Source: Motacilla alba alba
Taxonomy: Eukaryota; Chordata; Aves; Passeriformes; Motacillidae
Direction: 5' to 3'
NCBI RefSeq assembly: GCF_015832195.1
Contig: NC_052018.1
Location: 39,871,052 to 39,935,051 of the forward strand
Length of the DNA: 64,000 nucleotides
The notes under the pieces were generated by a model that saw only the letters and a list, made by a program, of their open reading frames with translations, made no database searches and was not told where the DNA came from. The translations under genes and the position numbers were made by a program. Position 1 is the first letter of the stretch. The number at the start of each line of letters is the position of its first letter. Below, piece by piece: positions 1-13,300 of the stretch.

Positions 1-917
1 ATTCTGTGCATACCTTTGCACTTTGTACATTAGACTTGCAAAAGGTTTATCACTTTAAAGCTGCTCAAGTAGACAAAAGCCATATCCTAGTCATTCATCA
101 TGAAACAAGCTTAATTATGCTAGGACATATTGACACTGCATCAGATTTTTAATCTTCGACATAATTTTATAACCATCGCTAACAGATGGGCTGATTACAC
201 TGAATTTGAGTTTTAAGTAATAGTTAAAAATTCTAAAATATGATTAAACTGGAAATACCCATTGCATACCTAATTTTCAAAAAGCTTCTGAAAGAAGGAA
301 AACCAGAGTGCAGTAAAACCCCTTTTTTGTTTCTTGAGGGAACTATATTTCATTTAAGTGCAGAGTTATCAATGTTCCTTAGATGACCAAGCAGTTTATG
401 TCATTGGCAGCTCCTCTTCTGTCAAATTACAACAGATAGCCCAGGATCTTATTCTTTCCATGGATCTGCTGCTCTATTCCAGCATAAAAGACATGAACTT
501 TTCTATTTCAGAACCTCTTTTTTATGAAAACACGTACCATCCCCCCCTTTTTCCCCATTGAAAGTGAAAGAAAAGAGTAATTAAAATTAGTATGTTTCTG
601 CTCTTCAATAACAATAACAAATGTAAAATTCTTATGAAACAGAGGGACAGCTTTGTGGGACTAATGGAAGTCACATGTGAATTCTGAACAGAAGGGTTTT
701 TTTTTTCATGTTATCTTGTTAAGGTTACTAAAGGAAAGATAAGCTAGTCTTCCCTCTGCTTGCCATTGTTCATCACGTGCTGGACATGTGTTTCATATCA
801 CAAGGGTGATAATGGGTCAGAGGTGATTGGTATCCTGAATTCTGGAATACGGGAAATATAAATACCATCTATTTAGATCCCAGTTCTACACATTGCAGAA
901 AAAAAAAAGGGTGCTTA

Positions 918-938
918 GTATATATACACACACACACA
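918..938. repeat. (TA)n(CA)n microsatellite
   Basis: A short TA run passes directly into a CA run. Confidence 0.85.
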
Positions 939-1182
939 TCACAAAAATGTGTCCTCTTACATCCTGGAACAGTCCTCTGGCCAAGGAGAACAATGTGGAA
1001 AATTCTGGCAAGCTCATGATGGCTCAGTTTCATACAGGTCTCTCATCACCAGTATTAGCATTTCCAAATGAAGGAACACTCTAGTCACAGACTAGGGCAA
1101 GAAAAAGCATACTGAAATGAAAAATTTTGTTAAAACTCCACTGACAAAGAGTGATTCTATAGTTATGAGTGATTAATTAAGA

Positions 1183-1724
1183 TGTCTGCTAGTTTGGCTG
1201 GGGTGGAGTTAATTTTCTTTGCAAAGATATTTTGTTATTGCTGAGCAGGGCTTACCCAGAGCCAAGGCCTTTTCTGCTTCTCGTTCTGCCAGGCTGGGGA
1301 GTGGGCTGGGGGTGCTTGGGAGGCTGGGAGGAGACACAGCTGGGAGCTTGCCCAAACTGACCAAAGGGACATTCCAGACCATGTGACATCATGCTCAGTA
1401 CATAAAGTGGGGGAAGAAGGAAGAGACATTTGGAGTGATGGTGTTCATCTTCCCATGTTACATGCGACACTGTCACCTGTGATGGGGCCCTGCTGTCCTG
1501 GAGGTGGCTGAACACCTGCCGGCCCTGGGGAAGCAGTGAATATATTCCTTGCTTTGCTTTATTTGCATGCTATTTCTATTTATGGCTTTTACCTTCCCCA
1601 TTAAACTGTCTTTGTCTCAACCAAGGAGTTTCCTACCTTTTACCTTTTCAATTCTCTCCCCAGTCCCATTGGTGGAGGAGCAGCTGTGTGGAGCTTGGCT
1701 GCTGGCTGGGGTTAAACCATCACA
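1183..1724 (+). mobile_element. solo LTR of an avian endogenous retrovirus
   Basis: The segment begins TGTC and ends with TTAAACCATCACA, the TG...CA ends of an LTR. It contains the recognisable body of a widespread songbird LTR: GTTGAGTTAATTTTC-like start, a TTATTGCTGAGCAG segment, a promoter with CATAAAG near 1400, an ATTAAA poly(A) signal at about 1600 and a GCTGGCTGGGGTTAAACC end. Compared with the family as I remember it, part of the U3 near 1215-1235 is deleted. No internal retroviral genes are present on either side, so it is a solo LTR. The flanking 5-6 bp do not form an evident target-site duplication. I cannot settle the ERV class. Confidence 0.8.
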
Positions 1725-1936
1725 ACATTCAAAATATCTTAATACCATAAATTTTTCATCATATAGATGGGTTTGAATGATGAAACTTCTCTGAATTAGG
1801 TACTCTAGCTACAACTTTATTTTCAGGATTTTTCATTATCCGTTGTGGAATTTACAGCTGCAGGAAATATTCATCCATGCAAGCAGTGTTATTTTTAAAC
1901 AACATAGTGGAATGTCCTTGCCATCCTCTAAGTAAA

Positions 1937-2120
1937 ACACCCCTGCAATGAGTAGCAATCTTCAAATAAGTGAGGTTGCTTAGAACCTCATCTTACCTGA
2001 CCTTCAATGTTTCCAGGAGTGTCTACCAACTCTCTGAGAAACCTGTCCCAGTGTTTCACCATCCTCATAATAAAAAAAATTCTTTCATATATCTAGTCTG
2101 ACTCTACCCTTTTTTAAACC
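1937..2120 (-). mobile_element. CR1 LINE fragment
   Basis: Read on the plus strand, this is the reverse complement of a CR1 3' region. It has the phrases CCTGCAATGAG, ACCTGACCTTCAATG, TTTCCAGGAG, CTCTGAGAAACCTGT and TTTCACCATCCTCAT. It lacks both the tail and the upstream ORF2 part. It is old and moderately diverged. Confidence 0.8.
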
Positions 2121-2211
2121 AGACTGTTCAGTGTAAAAATATTATACAAAGGTTTAATTTAAATAATGTTTATTGTCTTAAGCAGCCTCTACACAGACAG
2201 TATCTAATAAG

Positions 2212-2229
2212 ATATATATATATATATAT
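2212..2229. repeat. (TA)n microsatellite
   Basis: This is an uninterrupted run of about nine TA units. Confidence 0.9.
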
Positions 2230-3659
2230 TTAGCTGTTAGGTTCTTTCTACATTTTAGTTAAAACCAGCATTTTCTTTGTTCATCCTCACTGGTTTTGGA
2301 CTGCTGTTTGGTGTATGCTTGGTAGGTCAGCATAAAATAGCACTCTGCAAGTCTTCCTCTCATTAATATTATTTTGGAACTATCAGTCACATCTGCAAAT
2401 GTCCACACCACCCATCAGATCCCCCATTTGGCACTGGTTGATGACGATGATGCAAAATGCCTTGTTTCTGTTTGCATTAATTTTGTGACAAAGAATATTA
2501 TTTTCCAAACTGTTTAGTTTCTCATGTGCCAGGAACTGCTATGCATGTACATAAAGCCCTGTTGCTTTTTCAGAAACTTCCAACCACTACAGATAGTATT
2601 AAATATGTCCTTAATAACCTACTAAACACATCATTAAGTGCTTCATTGTAATATTTGTTCTATCCTTTAAAATCAGTTTTTACTTTTAGGAAGTAATTCT
2701 ACAATCAGACATCTGTTCTGGGATCTACTGTGTGATAGGACTCAAAATTCAAAGGCATCTCAATTAAATCTCTTGGAGAGAGGGGTGTTTTTAATTTTTT
2801 TTGAAAAAGCTTTTCAGAAGCAGAATCCTTCTGGGATGAATAAAACTCCCAGGTACATAAGCTTACGAGAAGCTACAATGCAAGTTCAATAAGTTACTTT
2901 CATAATGAAAAGAACCTCCATGTTCTGCACTATTAAGTAGCCTAAAGAGGCTTTTAGTTACCGCATTATCTGAAGTGCCAATAGCTGATTTAGGCAAGAA
3001 GATTATCTAGTTCGACTTGATAAGATTACTGTAACGACAGAGAGGCAGCTCCGAACAAGATTTTAGGGATTTTTGTGGAGCTATTAGACATAAAAAATAA
3101 TTTTTTCCTTCCCATTAACATTGTAAAATTAAAATGTGAGTAAGTTTAGAAGTAAGAGCCTGCTCACTGGTGTTGCCATTAATGGCAAACCCACTCCAAA
3201 GTCCAGTAAGTAGTTTCAGAAATTTTCAGAAAGCTTCAGATTATTGAGGGACGTGAAAAGTGTAGATACCATAGCCATTAATGAAAGTTTCCTGAGCACT
3301 TTAGGAAAAAAAAATGTAGAAAAAGTTACAGAGCTAGATCCACCCTGGAAAGATCCACAACACAGCAAAATATTTGAAAGATACAACTTTCCTAACAAAC
3401 AGGAATAATTACTAGCCTATCATCAAATGATAAGTATTTTAATTAGAAGTCTGTCCTCTCTTCCTTTTCCCTCCAAACTTTCGCACCTAGTATAAGTGGA
3501 TAACTAATAATGTCATGACTAATTAAAAGATCATTGGGACCCCTGGCAAATACAGATCAACTTTAAGAACATAGCATTGAAAAGGAAGGGAACAGGAAAT
3601 CTAAACCTGCCTTTTCCTATATTACCCACAAAAAAAACCAGACAGGTTTTACAATGGAA

Positions 3660-4278
3660 GATGAAATACTGAAATGTTTTAATACAGGTGGAAGTTAAAG
3701 ACAGCTATATACATTCTGTGCAACATAAACATATTAAAAAAATACTCTCTCTTAACACAAGCTTTGTCACACTGGCACAACCCCTGGTGAATGCACTGCA
3801 TTCAACAAGTTGACTACTAGAGAGCACACGTTTTTCCCATTCTACTAAAATAATAAATTAGAAATTACAAAATTATGATTTTCTTAAGAACAGACTGAAT
3901 AAGATTTTCAAAATACACTATTAAGAGGGACAGGTCCCATTCAATGTGAATCAAGTTGTGAAATTCTTTGAAATCCTGTCTTGTATGTTGCAATATAGGC
4001 TCTGTTCATACAGATATTTGAACCTGTAATAAATTAGCTTTCAATCTTTCTATTGCTTTTCATTGGGATATTGAATCAGTCTTCAAATGCATGACAATAA
4101 TAAAATGTCAAAAGTTTTTTTTTTAAATTAATACATAAATTGGGGAAAAAAAACCACAAAAATTGATACGTGTATTTCCATTGTAAAGATAAAGAACTTG
4201 TCTAGTGTGTCATAGTCTGTAGTTTTAGGTACCAACAATGTCATAATGTCCAAGAGGAAAGGATTAATCACCAGCACA
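3660..4278 (-). other. MMS22L: probable 3' UTR of MMS22L
   Basis: The sequence after the stop codon is AT-rich and noncoding down to the first usable poly(A) signal at 3683-3678. I infer a 3' UTR of about 620 nt. No AATAAA occurs on the minus strand before that signal. A longer UTR using a more distal site cannot be excluded. Confidence 0.5.
3678..3683 (-). terminator. candidate poly(A) signal ATTAAA
   Basis: This is ATTAAA on the minus strand, about 600 nt after the MMS22L stop codon. It is followed within 40 nt by a U/GU-rich stretch (CTGTCTGG, then eight T and GTGGG) that suits a downstream cleavage element. This is the first common poly(A) hexamer after the stop. Confidence 0.45.
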
Positions 4279-4363
4279 TTACTGATCTGTCTCATTTTCC
4301 AGTTTTTGTATCTCATTTTGTCCAGCCTCTGCAAGGTGAGATAAGAGTCTCTTATAGGCTTCT
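4279..4363 (-). CDS. MMS22L: MMS22L last coding exon with stop
   Basis: The last 85 coding nucleotides complete a split arginine codon and then read EAYKRLLSHLAEAGQNEIQK, a few acidic residues and a TAA stop at 4281-4279. The human end has the same pattern (EAYSKLLSHL and then a Q/E-rich tail of the same length), which fixes both frame and stop. The acceptor is CCCAACAG after a run of A/T-rich sequence. A different frame stays open over this region, but it has no support. Confidence 0.93.
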
Positions 4364-7300
4364 CTGTTGGGGAAAAAAAAAACAAAACATATAACATGTT
4401 ACTTCAATAATCTCACACATCCTAGGAGTAAAAGTGTGTAATTCCCAAATACATTGTTTAGATATTGAGATATTAAAACATTTTAACTTCCCCCCACCTA
4501 TTCAGCTACTTTTTTGCTGTGACTTTAACGTGGCCAAATCAGAGGAAGAATAGGGACTGCTCTGTTTACAGCTAGAAGTGTAGTGGAGCTGCTTAGAAGC
4601 CTATTTGTTTAGTCAACTGCTGTGAAATACAAGTTCCTTATTTAAAAACGTGGAGTTTCCAAGGCCTAGATGATATTAGCATTCAGACTTGATGATGTTT
4701 GCTCTCATTTCTGCCTAAGGAATTCCTGTGACTCTCATCACAGCACAGTGATGTGAGCCCCTCGCACTTGGGTGCAGCCCAAGCGCTGAACCAGATTCAG
4801 ACCACCATCCTCAACCAAGGACAATGACTGTTAAAATAAACCTGAAATTCAGAAGGGAACTGTCACTCAAGTGGATTTTCCAGAAGAGTGTATATGTGTT
4901 GATGAGACTTTTCACCTTAAGTTCATTCTAATACTCTCCAACCCAAACAATGTAATTATTGTTAAAGTACTGCCTCTGACATTTAGGTCTTTTCTAATTA
5001 TCTATTTTTGTCATGAAATATTAACTTGAGCAAACAGAACTGCAGTTTTCATACTAGTTCCTTACAATTACAACACTGGACATCACCACTATAAGCATTT
5101 AATGCAACTTCTGCACCTGACTTCTTTCATAGATGCTGATTTGCACTTTAATGTCTACAGTAATTGCACTGAATATGTTAATATCATGTTATTTAGAGTC
5201 TAGGACTGAAGAGAGAAAATCAGATGTTCTTGAAGAGAGAAAGTTAGTGTTCTTACAATAAAATGCTCATGGATCACCTCAGGCTGCTGGGTAATGGAGC
5301 ACATTCTAAATACAAATTACTAATAGAAAACACTGACAACAGATTAGATTATATATATGGTTTAAGTGATGAGGATAAAGGAAATGTAGCTCTTCAGTAA
5401 TCTCCAAGCATGTATTTCAGGAAGATCAACCAACCTGCATGCTTTCAGCATTTTGTAGATAATGGGATGAATGTTACCATATTAACAGTATTTATCAAAA
5501 GAAAAACAAGCAAAAATTTTAGCTATGAAACAATATCAAAGGATGAAAAGCAGGTCATGTGGAAATCCTACATATAATTGTACATCAGGCTGATCCTGGG
5601 AAAATTCTCTTAAATAAAAGCAAATGCAGTTGTTGGTAGTGGATAGTAAAAAGTGAGCAATATAATTACAAACTAATTAAATACATTTTTCATTAAAAGG
5701 AAGATGAATACCCTGTGAGAGCCCTTCAGTGTCTCACGAGTTATTCTTGCACAACTCTGTCTTTTGGACTTTTTATAGCCCAGGCCCTGTCAACACACAC
5801 CTCAAAAGTTCCCCAGTGTGAGGCATGAGTGGATTCTCCCCTTTGAGTAGTCCCAGGATGTGTAGCAATGCAAACACTGGGGTCAGTTCCTTGCCCAGAC
5901 CACAGGAGAGCCTTCCAGTGAGCAGCACTAACAGGAGGAGCCCTTTTGGCTCAGGTGCCACACGAGGCAGAGCTTCCTGGAGTTTTCTAGCAGTACTTGC
6001 ATAGACACTGAAAGGTCAGTGCTGCATCTGCATCCAGACACCACCATGCCTGCAGAGCTGCTCCCTTCCTGTGCCATTTTCTCCTAATGCCAGATGCATT
6101 CACGTGTCAAATATTTCTGTCCTGAGTTCTTTGGGGGGGCAAACAGAGGAAGCGTGAGTCTTCTGTGCCCATCACACACCCACAACTCTTCTAAGTTTAG
6201 ATTATGAGAGAGCTCTTGATATAAAGTTGGGTGTATTTATTTTGCAAGCATCTCAGACCATACCTGATTATGGTATAATTTCACAAACGACCCATAAAGT
6301 CCTGTAAAACAGGGACTAGCAGGAAAATTCTTTGGGTAAGGAATTCTTAATTCTGTTTTGCAACATACATTGTAGAGACAACCTGGCTTCACAAAAATTC
6401 TACTCTAGTCTGTGGACCCTAGTATCAAAACATCTCTGGAAATATTTAGCAAATATAGATGGCTTAAAACCATGAAAGGCTTGAGTTAAGGGAGATTTCT
6501 GGCTGAAAACACTTAAAAATCACTCATTTTTGAGTGTCTGTGCTGCTGTCTCAACACTGCTTTCTTTCAACAGAATAAACCTTTACTATTCATTGTCAAA
6601 AATAATATTAAATGAAAATCAAACCTCTGTGCAGCATTTCTTCCAAGGCCTTGTTTGTGCTCAGAATCCTTCAGAGACTGTGTGATTGTGGGAATCAGGC
6701 TGGCAACTAAAGTCTGATCCAAGACTGCCATTGTTTCCAGGATGCTGAAAACCCGGTGATCGTAGACAGCAGTGTAGTCCTGGATAAACTGCCTGAGGGG
6801 GATACAGGGGCATTTAATGCAGGGTCAAAACTAGATGCAGAGGACATGCCAACAACAACTGTAGAGTCTAATTGAAACAAACAATCTGGCTGCGTAGCAA
6901 TTTTCATAATGTTACACTGGAATACTCTACCTGGAATACTTTCTCTAAACAAAGGATGGTTTTGAAGTCGAATGTTAAAAATTCCACACATTTTATTTTC
7001 AAGTAATTTGGCAGATTCCGCTGCTGTTTCACCAGGACTGCCTTGTTCGTAATGTGTGTGAATGCAAAACTAAACCATACACTTCTTATTTAATAAATAT
7101 TAATTGTAATAAAAATATTAAAACACCAAGAGTTTTAGATTTAGATTTACAGAAACAATGTTGGCATTTCTTATAAAGCTCCCCTGGACCTTAAATAGGG
7201 CAGATCATTAGATGGAAGCACATCCATTTGCCATCCTGAGGACTTTAAGGCTCACAGATTACATTCAAATCAAAATTAGCACCCTAGGGATGACACATCC

Positions 7301-10300
7301 CATGAAACTGATATATCACCTATAGACTGGCATTCCCACAAACACCCATTCTATTTTCAGTGAGTCTCTCTCAAGGCTTTCACCCAGACCTAGCCCAATA
7401 CAGCAGCAGTGCTTAAGGTTTGCAGAATGTCTGTGACTGCCAGGTCATGCAGCTCTTCTACTGTATCCATGCAAGATACAGGATTCATTTTGTAGAGCTA
7501 TGAAATAAGGATAATTTACATTACAATAATCTATTATTGTCACAAAATCAAATAAAAATAGCTAAGCTTGTTATGTGAATATTAGCTGCACTTCAAATTA
7601 GGCACACAGTATCTTTCATCAGCATTCCCAAGGAGTTTTTGCCATCACAGGAAAAACTATATGCCTATCAAAATAGTACCTCATCCATGAGGAAGCAGGT
7701 ATGCCTCTCACATCTATTTTTCTGCTCTGGCTTTCTGACAAAGCTGTGTTCAAATCCAGTGCCAAAAGTACCATTACTAAAATACCATAAACAAGCAACA
7801 ATGCAGCATGTTAGGATAATTAGTTATTTTAAGAAAACATGTTTGCTGTCAATTGGCTTGCAGCAGCTTTGCTGCCAGTTGGCATATTTTCTGCTTACCT
7901 CAATACAGAAGTCAGCTGGGTGGCATGTTCTCCTCCTGACCCTGCTTGGCAGCCTTCTACCATGTACTGCACAATGTCTGTAGATATTTTTTTAACTGCA
8001 AAAGAAAAATCACAAGATTCACACAGAGCTCTTGAACTGACCATCTGGAGAATGTCTTTCATGAAGACAAAAATTTTTAAATGAGAAAAAAAAAAAAGGT
8101 TTAATCTTTCTTTGATGCAAGTGAAATGATTGTGAGAGCACTTAGTTAGATTGGCTATAAAGAACAGAATGAGTCATGGGTTTATGCAAAAGTCTTATTT
8201 TCACCACTATTATCCTTTACACAGATTTTTAAATACACTGGTTTTTTTAAGTTAAACCCAAGAGATATACATTTAGAGGAAATAGAGGTTTTATTTAAAT
8301 ATAACTTCTGCTTATATTCTTTAAGCATTCCTATTTGATTCAAAAGAAAGGTAGTCACAGCATTGTATCCTGCTCAAAACTGTGTGGATCTACTCCATAC
8401 TTTCAGTGGTGGAGATTGCTCTGAAATGCACCCTAACTCTTTTTTTTTAAGGGAAAAAAACCCAACAACCTCCCCCACTATTTTCTCAATAATTGTTTCC
8501 AAATAAATACCCAAGTTGCAAGATACAGCTCTTCCTTTATAAAGGTGGAACTGGGCTGCAAGTACTTTTCTAGAAGGTTGTGGCAGAGCCCTGTTCAGGC
8601 AGGTAGGGAGCTGGTGGCTACAGCAGCCCAGGACTTCCAGCTCATTGCCTGGCACATTGCAAGGTGGGTACTCAGCTTTCAGCAGATATGGCTGTGATGG
8701 CAAAACGGGGAAGAAAATTGGTGATGACTGAGCCAATTTCCTAAGCCCATCTTGTCCCCGAAACTATTATAGACCAGAATCAAACAGTACTTTATCAGAA
8801 AAAAATTCCCAGGAGAAGTCTGAGGTGAATCCAAATTTTGCTTAATGCCTCTCTAACAGCAAGAAATGGAAATTTTGAGCTCAGGTGCATTTGTTATACA
8901 ATGGTGGGGGGAAAAGAGTGCTTCATTCTTTAAGTACCTAAAAATAAAGATGTTCTTGCTACAAAACAAAGCATGCTTAAAAGAAGAAAGAAGGCACAAA
9001 GATACCTTCAGAGAGCAACATGCTACTTTTAATCCATTTATAATGCCTCTATGGGGAGAAATACACTGGTCTTATTTGGTCTCAAAACTTTAGGTAGAAG
9101 AAAAGTTCCACAATTGCTAATGGAGGAGATTATATGGGAAGGCTGAGAAAAAAGGAAATGCCTTCAGATTCCTGAGAAGCTGATTAGTTCATTAGAGAGT
9201 TAAATGAGGCAGGGCTTCTCTGCCTGAGAGGCAGAAGTCCCAGACCAGTTAATGAAAAAAATAGCCTCATCCAGTTTAGTTGGCCAGATTGTTTTATTCA
9301 CCTCATCTGAGAGTCTTAAACACTGGGATGAAAGATGCTCAGCAGTGCAGAAATCTTGCAGGCGTGGAGAGATGTACTTAAAGCAAACAAACAGCTCACC
9401 TTGCAGCTCATTAACCAGTACCAAGCACTTCAACACAGCCGGGAGAACCAAGTCTATGTCACACAGTTCAGTCCTCTGGGTTCTCTGAAGTACTTCAAGA
9501 ATAAAAGCAAGAACAGAGGCCAAGCGAGGAGGTGGAGCATGCCCTTTGAACTGCAGGTAGTTTTCCCTGGGAAGACAAAGCAAGCCAGAACAAAGTCTAT
9601 GATTTGGGGTTTTTTTCCATGTAATGCAAGCACCATATACCTTAAAATAACTGTGATATTTCAGCAGGAGGCCTATTACATAGATTTCTATCTTTATCTA
9701 GGCTTAAATAATGGCTTCTATTTATCTTAGTCGTAGCAATGACTCCCAGTTTGTCAGAGGACAGTGATATCTTCTGACTCTTCTGTTCAGAGAGGAGTGA
9801 GAAATAAGAGCCATCATAATTACAGTTAAAAACCCAAGTGTGACTATTAAAAGCTAAATACAAAGGTAGCTTCATAATATAATTGAATTCATGAAGGAAT
9901 CAAGATTCTAAAATCCTAAACCAACATGCATAATACAGCTGTTATTTAATTACATTATTTAGCTTTATGTGCTTTTGCAAACTCACAATCATACTTGTGG
10001 TAACAGCTCTGTTGTTACACTGGTACTGTTATTTGATTTTTGTAAACAGTATGTTGTAACAGGACAGCCAATGACTGATTTTGTTCTGTCAGAATTAACA
10101 CAAACACCTCCAATATAAAATCTGGCGCAAGGATAAAAGGTGACCTGTCAATCTGCAACAAGAACAAATTTTAACATCACACATATGGAGTGTTCCAATT
10201 TTAACACTTAGATTTGTTCATGTTCCACAAAAGAATACAAGAATATGAACTACTGTTGGTTTGGCACCACAAATTAATGGAATCTGAAGACAGTAAGTTT

Positions 10301-13300
10301 TGCAGATGAAAGAGAACACAGCACTTATTCATCAGTCAGCAAGAGCACTCCCAGAACCGTCAAAAAAAAAACATTTTAAGATATTTAATATTAGGTACTG
10401 TTACCTGCTCAAACAAGGCACATATGTTGGCTGAGCAATGCATCAATTTAAAAACAGCGTCCTTCTTAAAAACTCAGTAAAGACTGCTTCTACAACTTTC
10501 AAATGAAATGTGACTTTCAGAGCTCTGTGTACTTCATTGCACCGCTTCAGAGCACTGGTGTGACTTAGCCAATGAAAGCTGTGACACCCACAGTTCTGTA
10601 TCATCTGGTCTGTCTTAATTTAATATTAGCAACTCTGAAATCTTCTGTCTCATTAATTACTGTGAAAATTTCCCACAAATTTTTTTTGTGTGTTCTTCCA
10701 CTACAAGAGCTCTCTGAGCTGGATAATACAATCCTGATGGTGTGGTTCCCTTTCCTCTCTGCAGCAGCAATACATTCACTGCTTTAATACAGCAAAGTGG
10801 TGAACAAACTGCACCTATTTGTGTACAGGCCCCGTGACTGCCTCGTGACCACTCAGCACTTTGCAAACCAGAGTGCTGCTCAGTTCTAACACATTCTTCC
10901 CAGATCACTAAGGAATGTTTCACATCTTAAAAATCACCAAGTGCCATTACACCTTCAGAACTTTCCACTCTCAATCCCCATGTTCACACATGAATGCACA
11001 CATCCAAAAATAACTTTAATAAGATGAGAAAGTTTGGGTATTCAAAAACATTTCAGAACTAAGATTGTGAAATCTTAATTGACTCCCTTAATAGGTGATA
11101 AATACAGGCTTTACTTTCAGGATTGCCTATCATATTCACCTAAGATCGGCACTGAAATTCTTTTTCTGATCAACATGTATACCAACTCTTTAACAAATAA
11201 AGATCCAATTACTGTGGATATAGGCCTGTATTTGAGGGGGTTTAAATCCTATCCCAACATGGAAAAAAAGTACAGATTGTTCGCTGTTCTGCAGTACATA
11301 AAACCAAGTGTCAGCCTCTCAGCAGAAGGAACAGAGATTTGTAACTGCTGTTGATATCATGCGAGTGGTGACAGCGCAGTGAACAAATACTGTCTCTTTG
11401 CCTCTCTGGTCTTCCTCTTCCCACACCCCCAGTTTTCCATGTCCCCTGGGCAGCTGGCAGACCTGTGTATGCTCTGACACTTAGAGAGCAACAAGGCCCC
11501 CCATACACAGGTAACTGTGGCAACTCTAAGCACTACAATTCTGTACCCCTAAATACAGCCTGAGACACACATGTGATGATGTCTATTGGAGCATAATTTT
11601 TCTAGAAAAGGACTTGCTTTTCATGTGACCTCCTGCAATATTTTTTGTTGTGGCCTAGAACTTTTATCCTTACTTAGTCTCTCACACATCCTTCCAATTT
11701 TACTCTCTTGATATATAAACTCTCTCTTTTCCCTCCCTGCCCAGCAACTCCCAGGCTCTTTCAAGAGCCGCACCATCAGCTGAGAGGAAAGCAGAGGCCT
11801 GAGCTCATGAGCTATTTGTGAAATATGAATCTGAAACCTGAGTAAGTGATGCTTTATATCCCACTGGTCCTTACCTTATGACATGCAAAGTGGTCTTGCG
11901 GAGGCGGAGCAGCTGGGGGGCGGTGATGGAGCTGCCTAAAGCAGTGAGCAGAGGATGCTGCCCGGCACCGGCCGCAGTCGGGGAGGAAGGCAGGAATCGT
12001 CCAAAATAGTGGCGAATAATGCTGCCAAGGAGTTGATTTAAATAGGCACCCTGTGTTTGGGACTGACAACATATGAAGGACAGGCCCTGTAGAAGAAAAT
12101 TTTAGAAAGGGAGGAATTAAATAAATTTTTACCAATACAGTTGAATAAATCTTTACCAACTGTATGCTAAACACTCACTACATGCTGTGTAAACTGCTGC
12201 ACACAGAGCAACTATGCCTGACAAATAAGCATCGCTGATTTGCTGCAGACATGATGATCTGCAAATGAAGACAGAGGCGGGCAAGGCTTGCAAAGGAGAG
12301 AAAAATCTTTCATTAGACTAATATATTGGAAGATGAGCTTTGGGACATGCAAGCTCCCCTTCAAATTCAAAACAAAACTGGCATTTCAGACCTGGAAAGC
12401 TTCTGCGCCCAAAAGCTTCTCATTTCTGTTTTCAATCCTGTACGTGGTCTAACACAGTACGTTAATCACGTAAGATTTAAGATGGGACAGAAAGAATAAA
12501 TACCTCATCTGCTTGTAAAGGACCACGTGAATTTTTTGTATAAATGATATAGCAGAAAAATGAGCACTTAGAATTGAGTTTCAACAAGAAAAGATTTGCT
12601 CATAGTATGAACAAATTAGGGTAAATTAGGTACCATTTATAAGGGATTTAGAGGAGGTTTTAAACTCTGTTTAAGATAAGGCTAAAACTGCTGTGATTTA
12701 TCCAATATAAGCTACATTGATCCAGAGAAAAATCTATAATGAAAGTACTTGCCCAGAAAGTGCTTATCTGAACTCTACCTGTAGTTATAGAACATATATA
12801 TGGTCCATCCCTGAAAAAAAGAGTAGTAGTCTTACTGGAATGGGTTCCCATAAGAGAAAGTTAAGATCTTGTGTCCTTCCCCCTCCTCTGATTACTGAGA
12901 GCAAGAAGAACAAATCACTGAGAAAAAAATGAAAAGGTCCTGTGATCTCCTATCTCAAGGGTCACAGTCAGCAGCACAAACAGAAGCCTCTTGAGAACTC
13001 AGTTTTCACAATAGTTTTGTCCAACAAGAATAATGGTGTAAAACAAGGTCAAGCACAGAGCTCCCTAGACAGCAATTTCAACAGTACTTCAAATTTCCAT
13101 TAGCATTGCAATACAGACTCTGGTTTTGGTAGGAGGACTATCTGTCTGAATATTTATGGTTGCTGAGGTAAACTAATGCCCCTAATATAAGAGTGAACAG
13201 ATCAAGTCAAGCTGCTTTTGTTCCTCAGCTATGGAAAAAGTGTATTTCTGTTGCTTTTTGTATAGAAGTCAAAAAAACTCATTTTTTGACTCCCCAGAAA

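Larger units (their letters stand above)
1..3659. other. 3' flanking intergenic sequence
   Basis: I see no gene here. The stretch holds a solo LTR (1183-1724), a CR1 fragment (about 1937-2120), a short TA/CA repeat near 920 and a TA repeat near 2220. In mammals the gene on this side is KLHL32, pointing towards MMS22L. If synteny holds, this is the gap between two convergent genes. That is inference, as no KLHL32 sequence is visible. Confidence 0.55.

Noticed and set aside
4128..4397. Minus-strand ORF of 89 codons covering the last MMS22L exon.
   Set aside because: It is the wrong frame. The frame that continues from the previous exon gives the conserved EAYKRLLSHL end and a stop at 4281-4279.
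8374..8736. Minus-strand ORF of 120 codons inside an MMS22L intron.
   Set aside because: It has no family match and its composition follows the low-complexity intron. The conserved exons on both sides splice in frame without it.
9335..9730. Plus-strand ORF of 131 codons across an MMS22L exon.
   Set aside because: It is an antisense shadow of the coding exon at 9400-9566.
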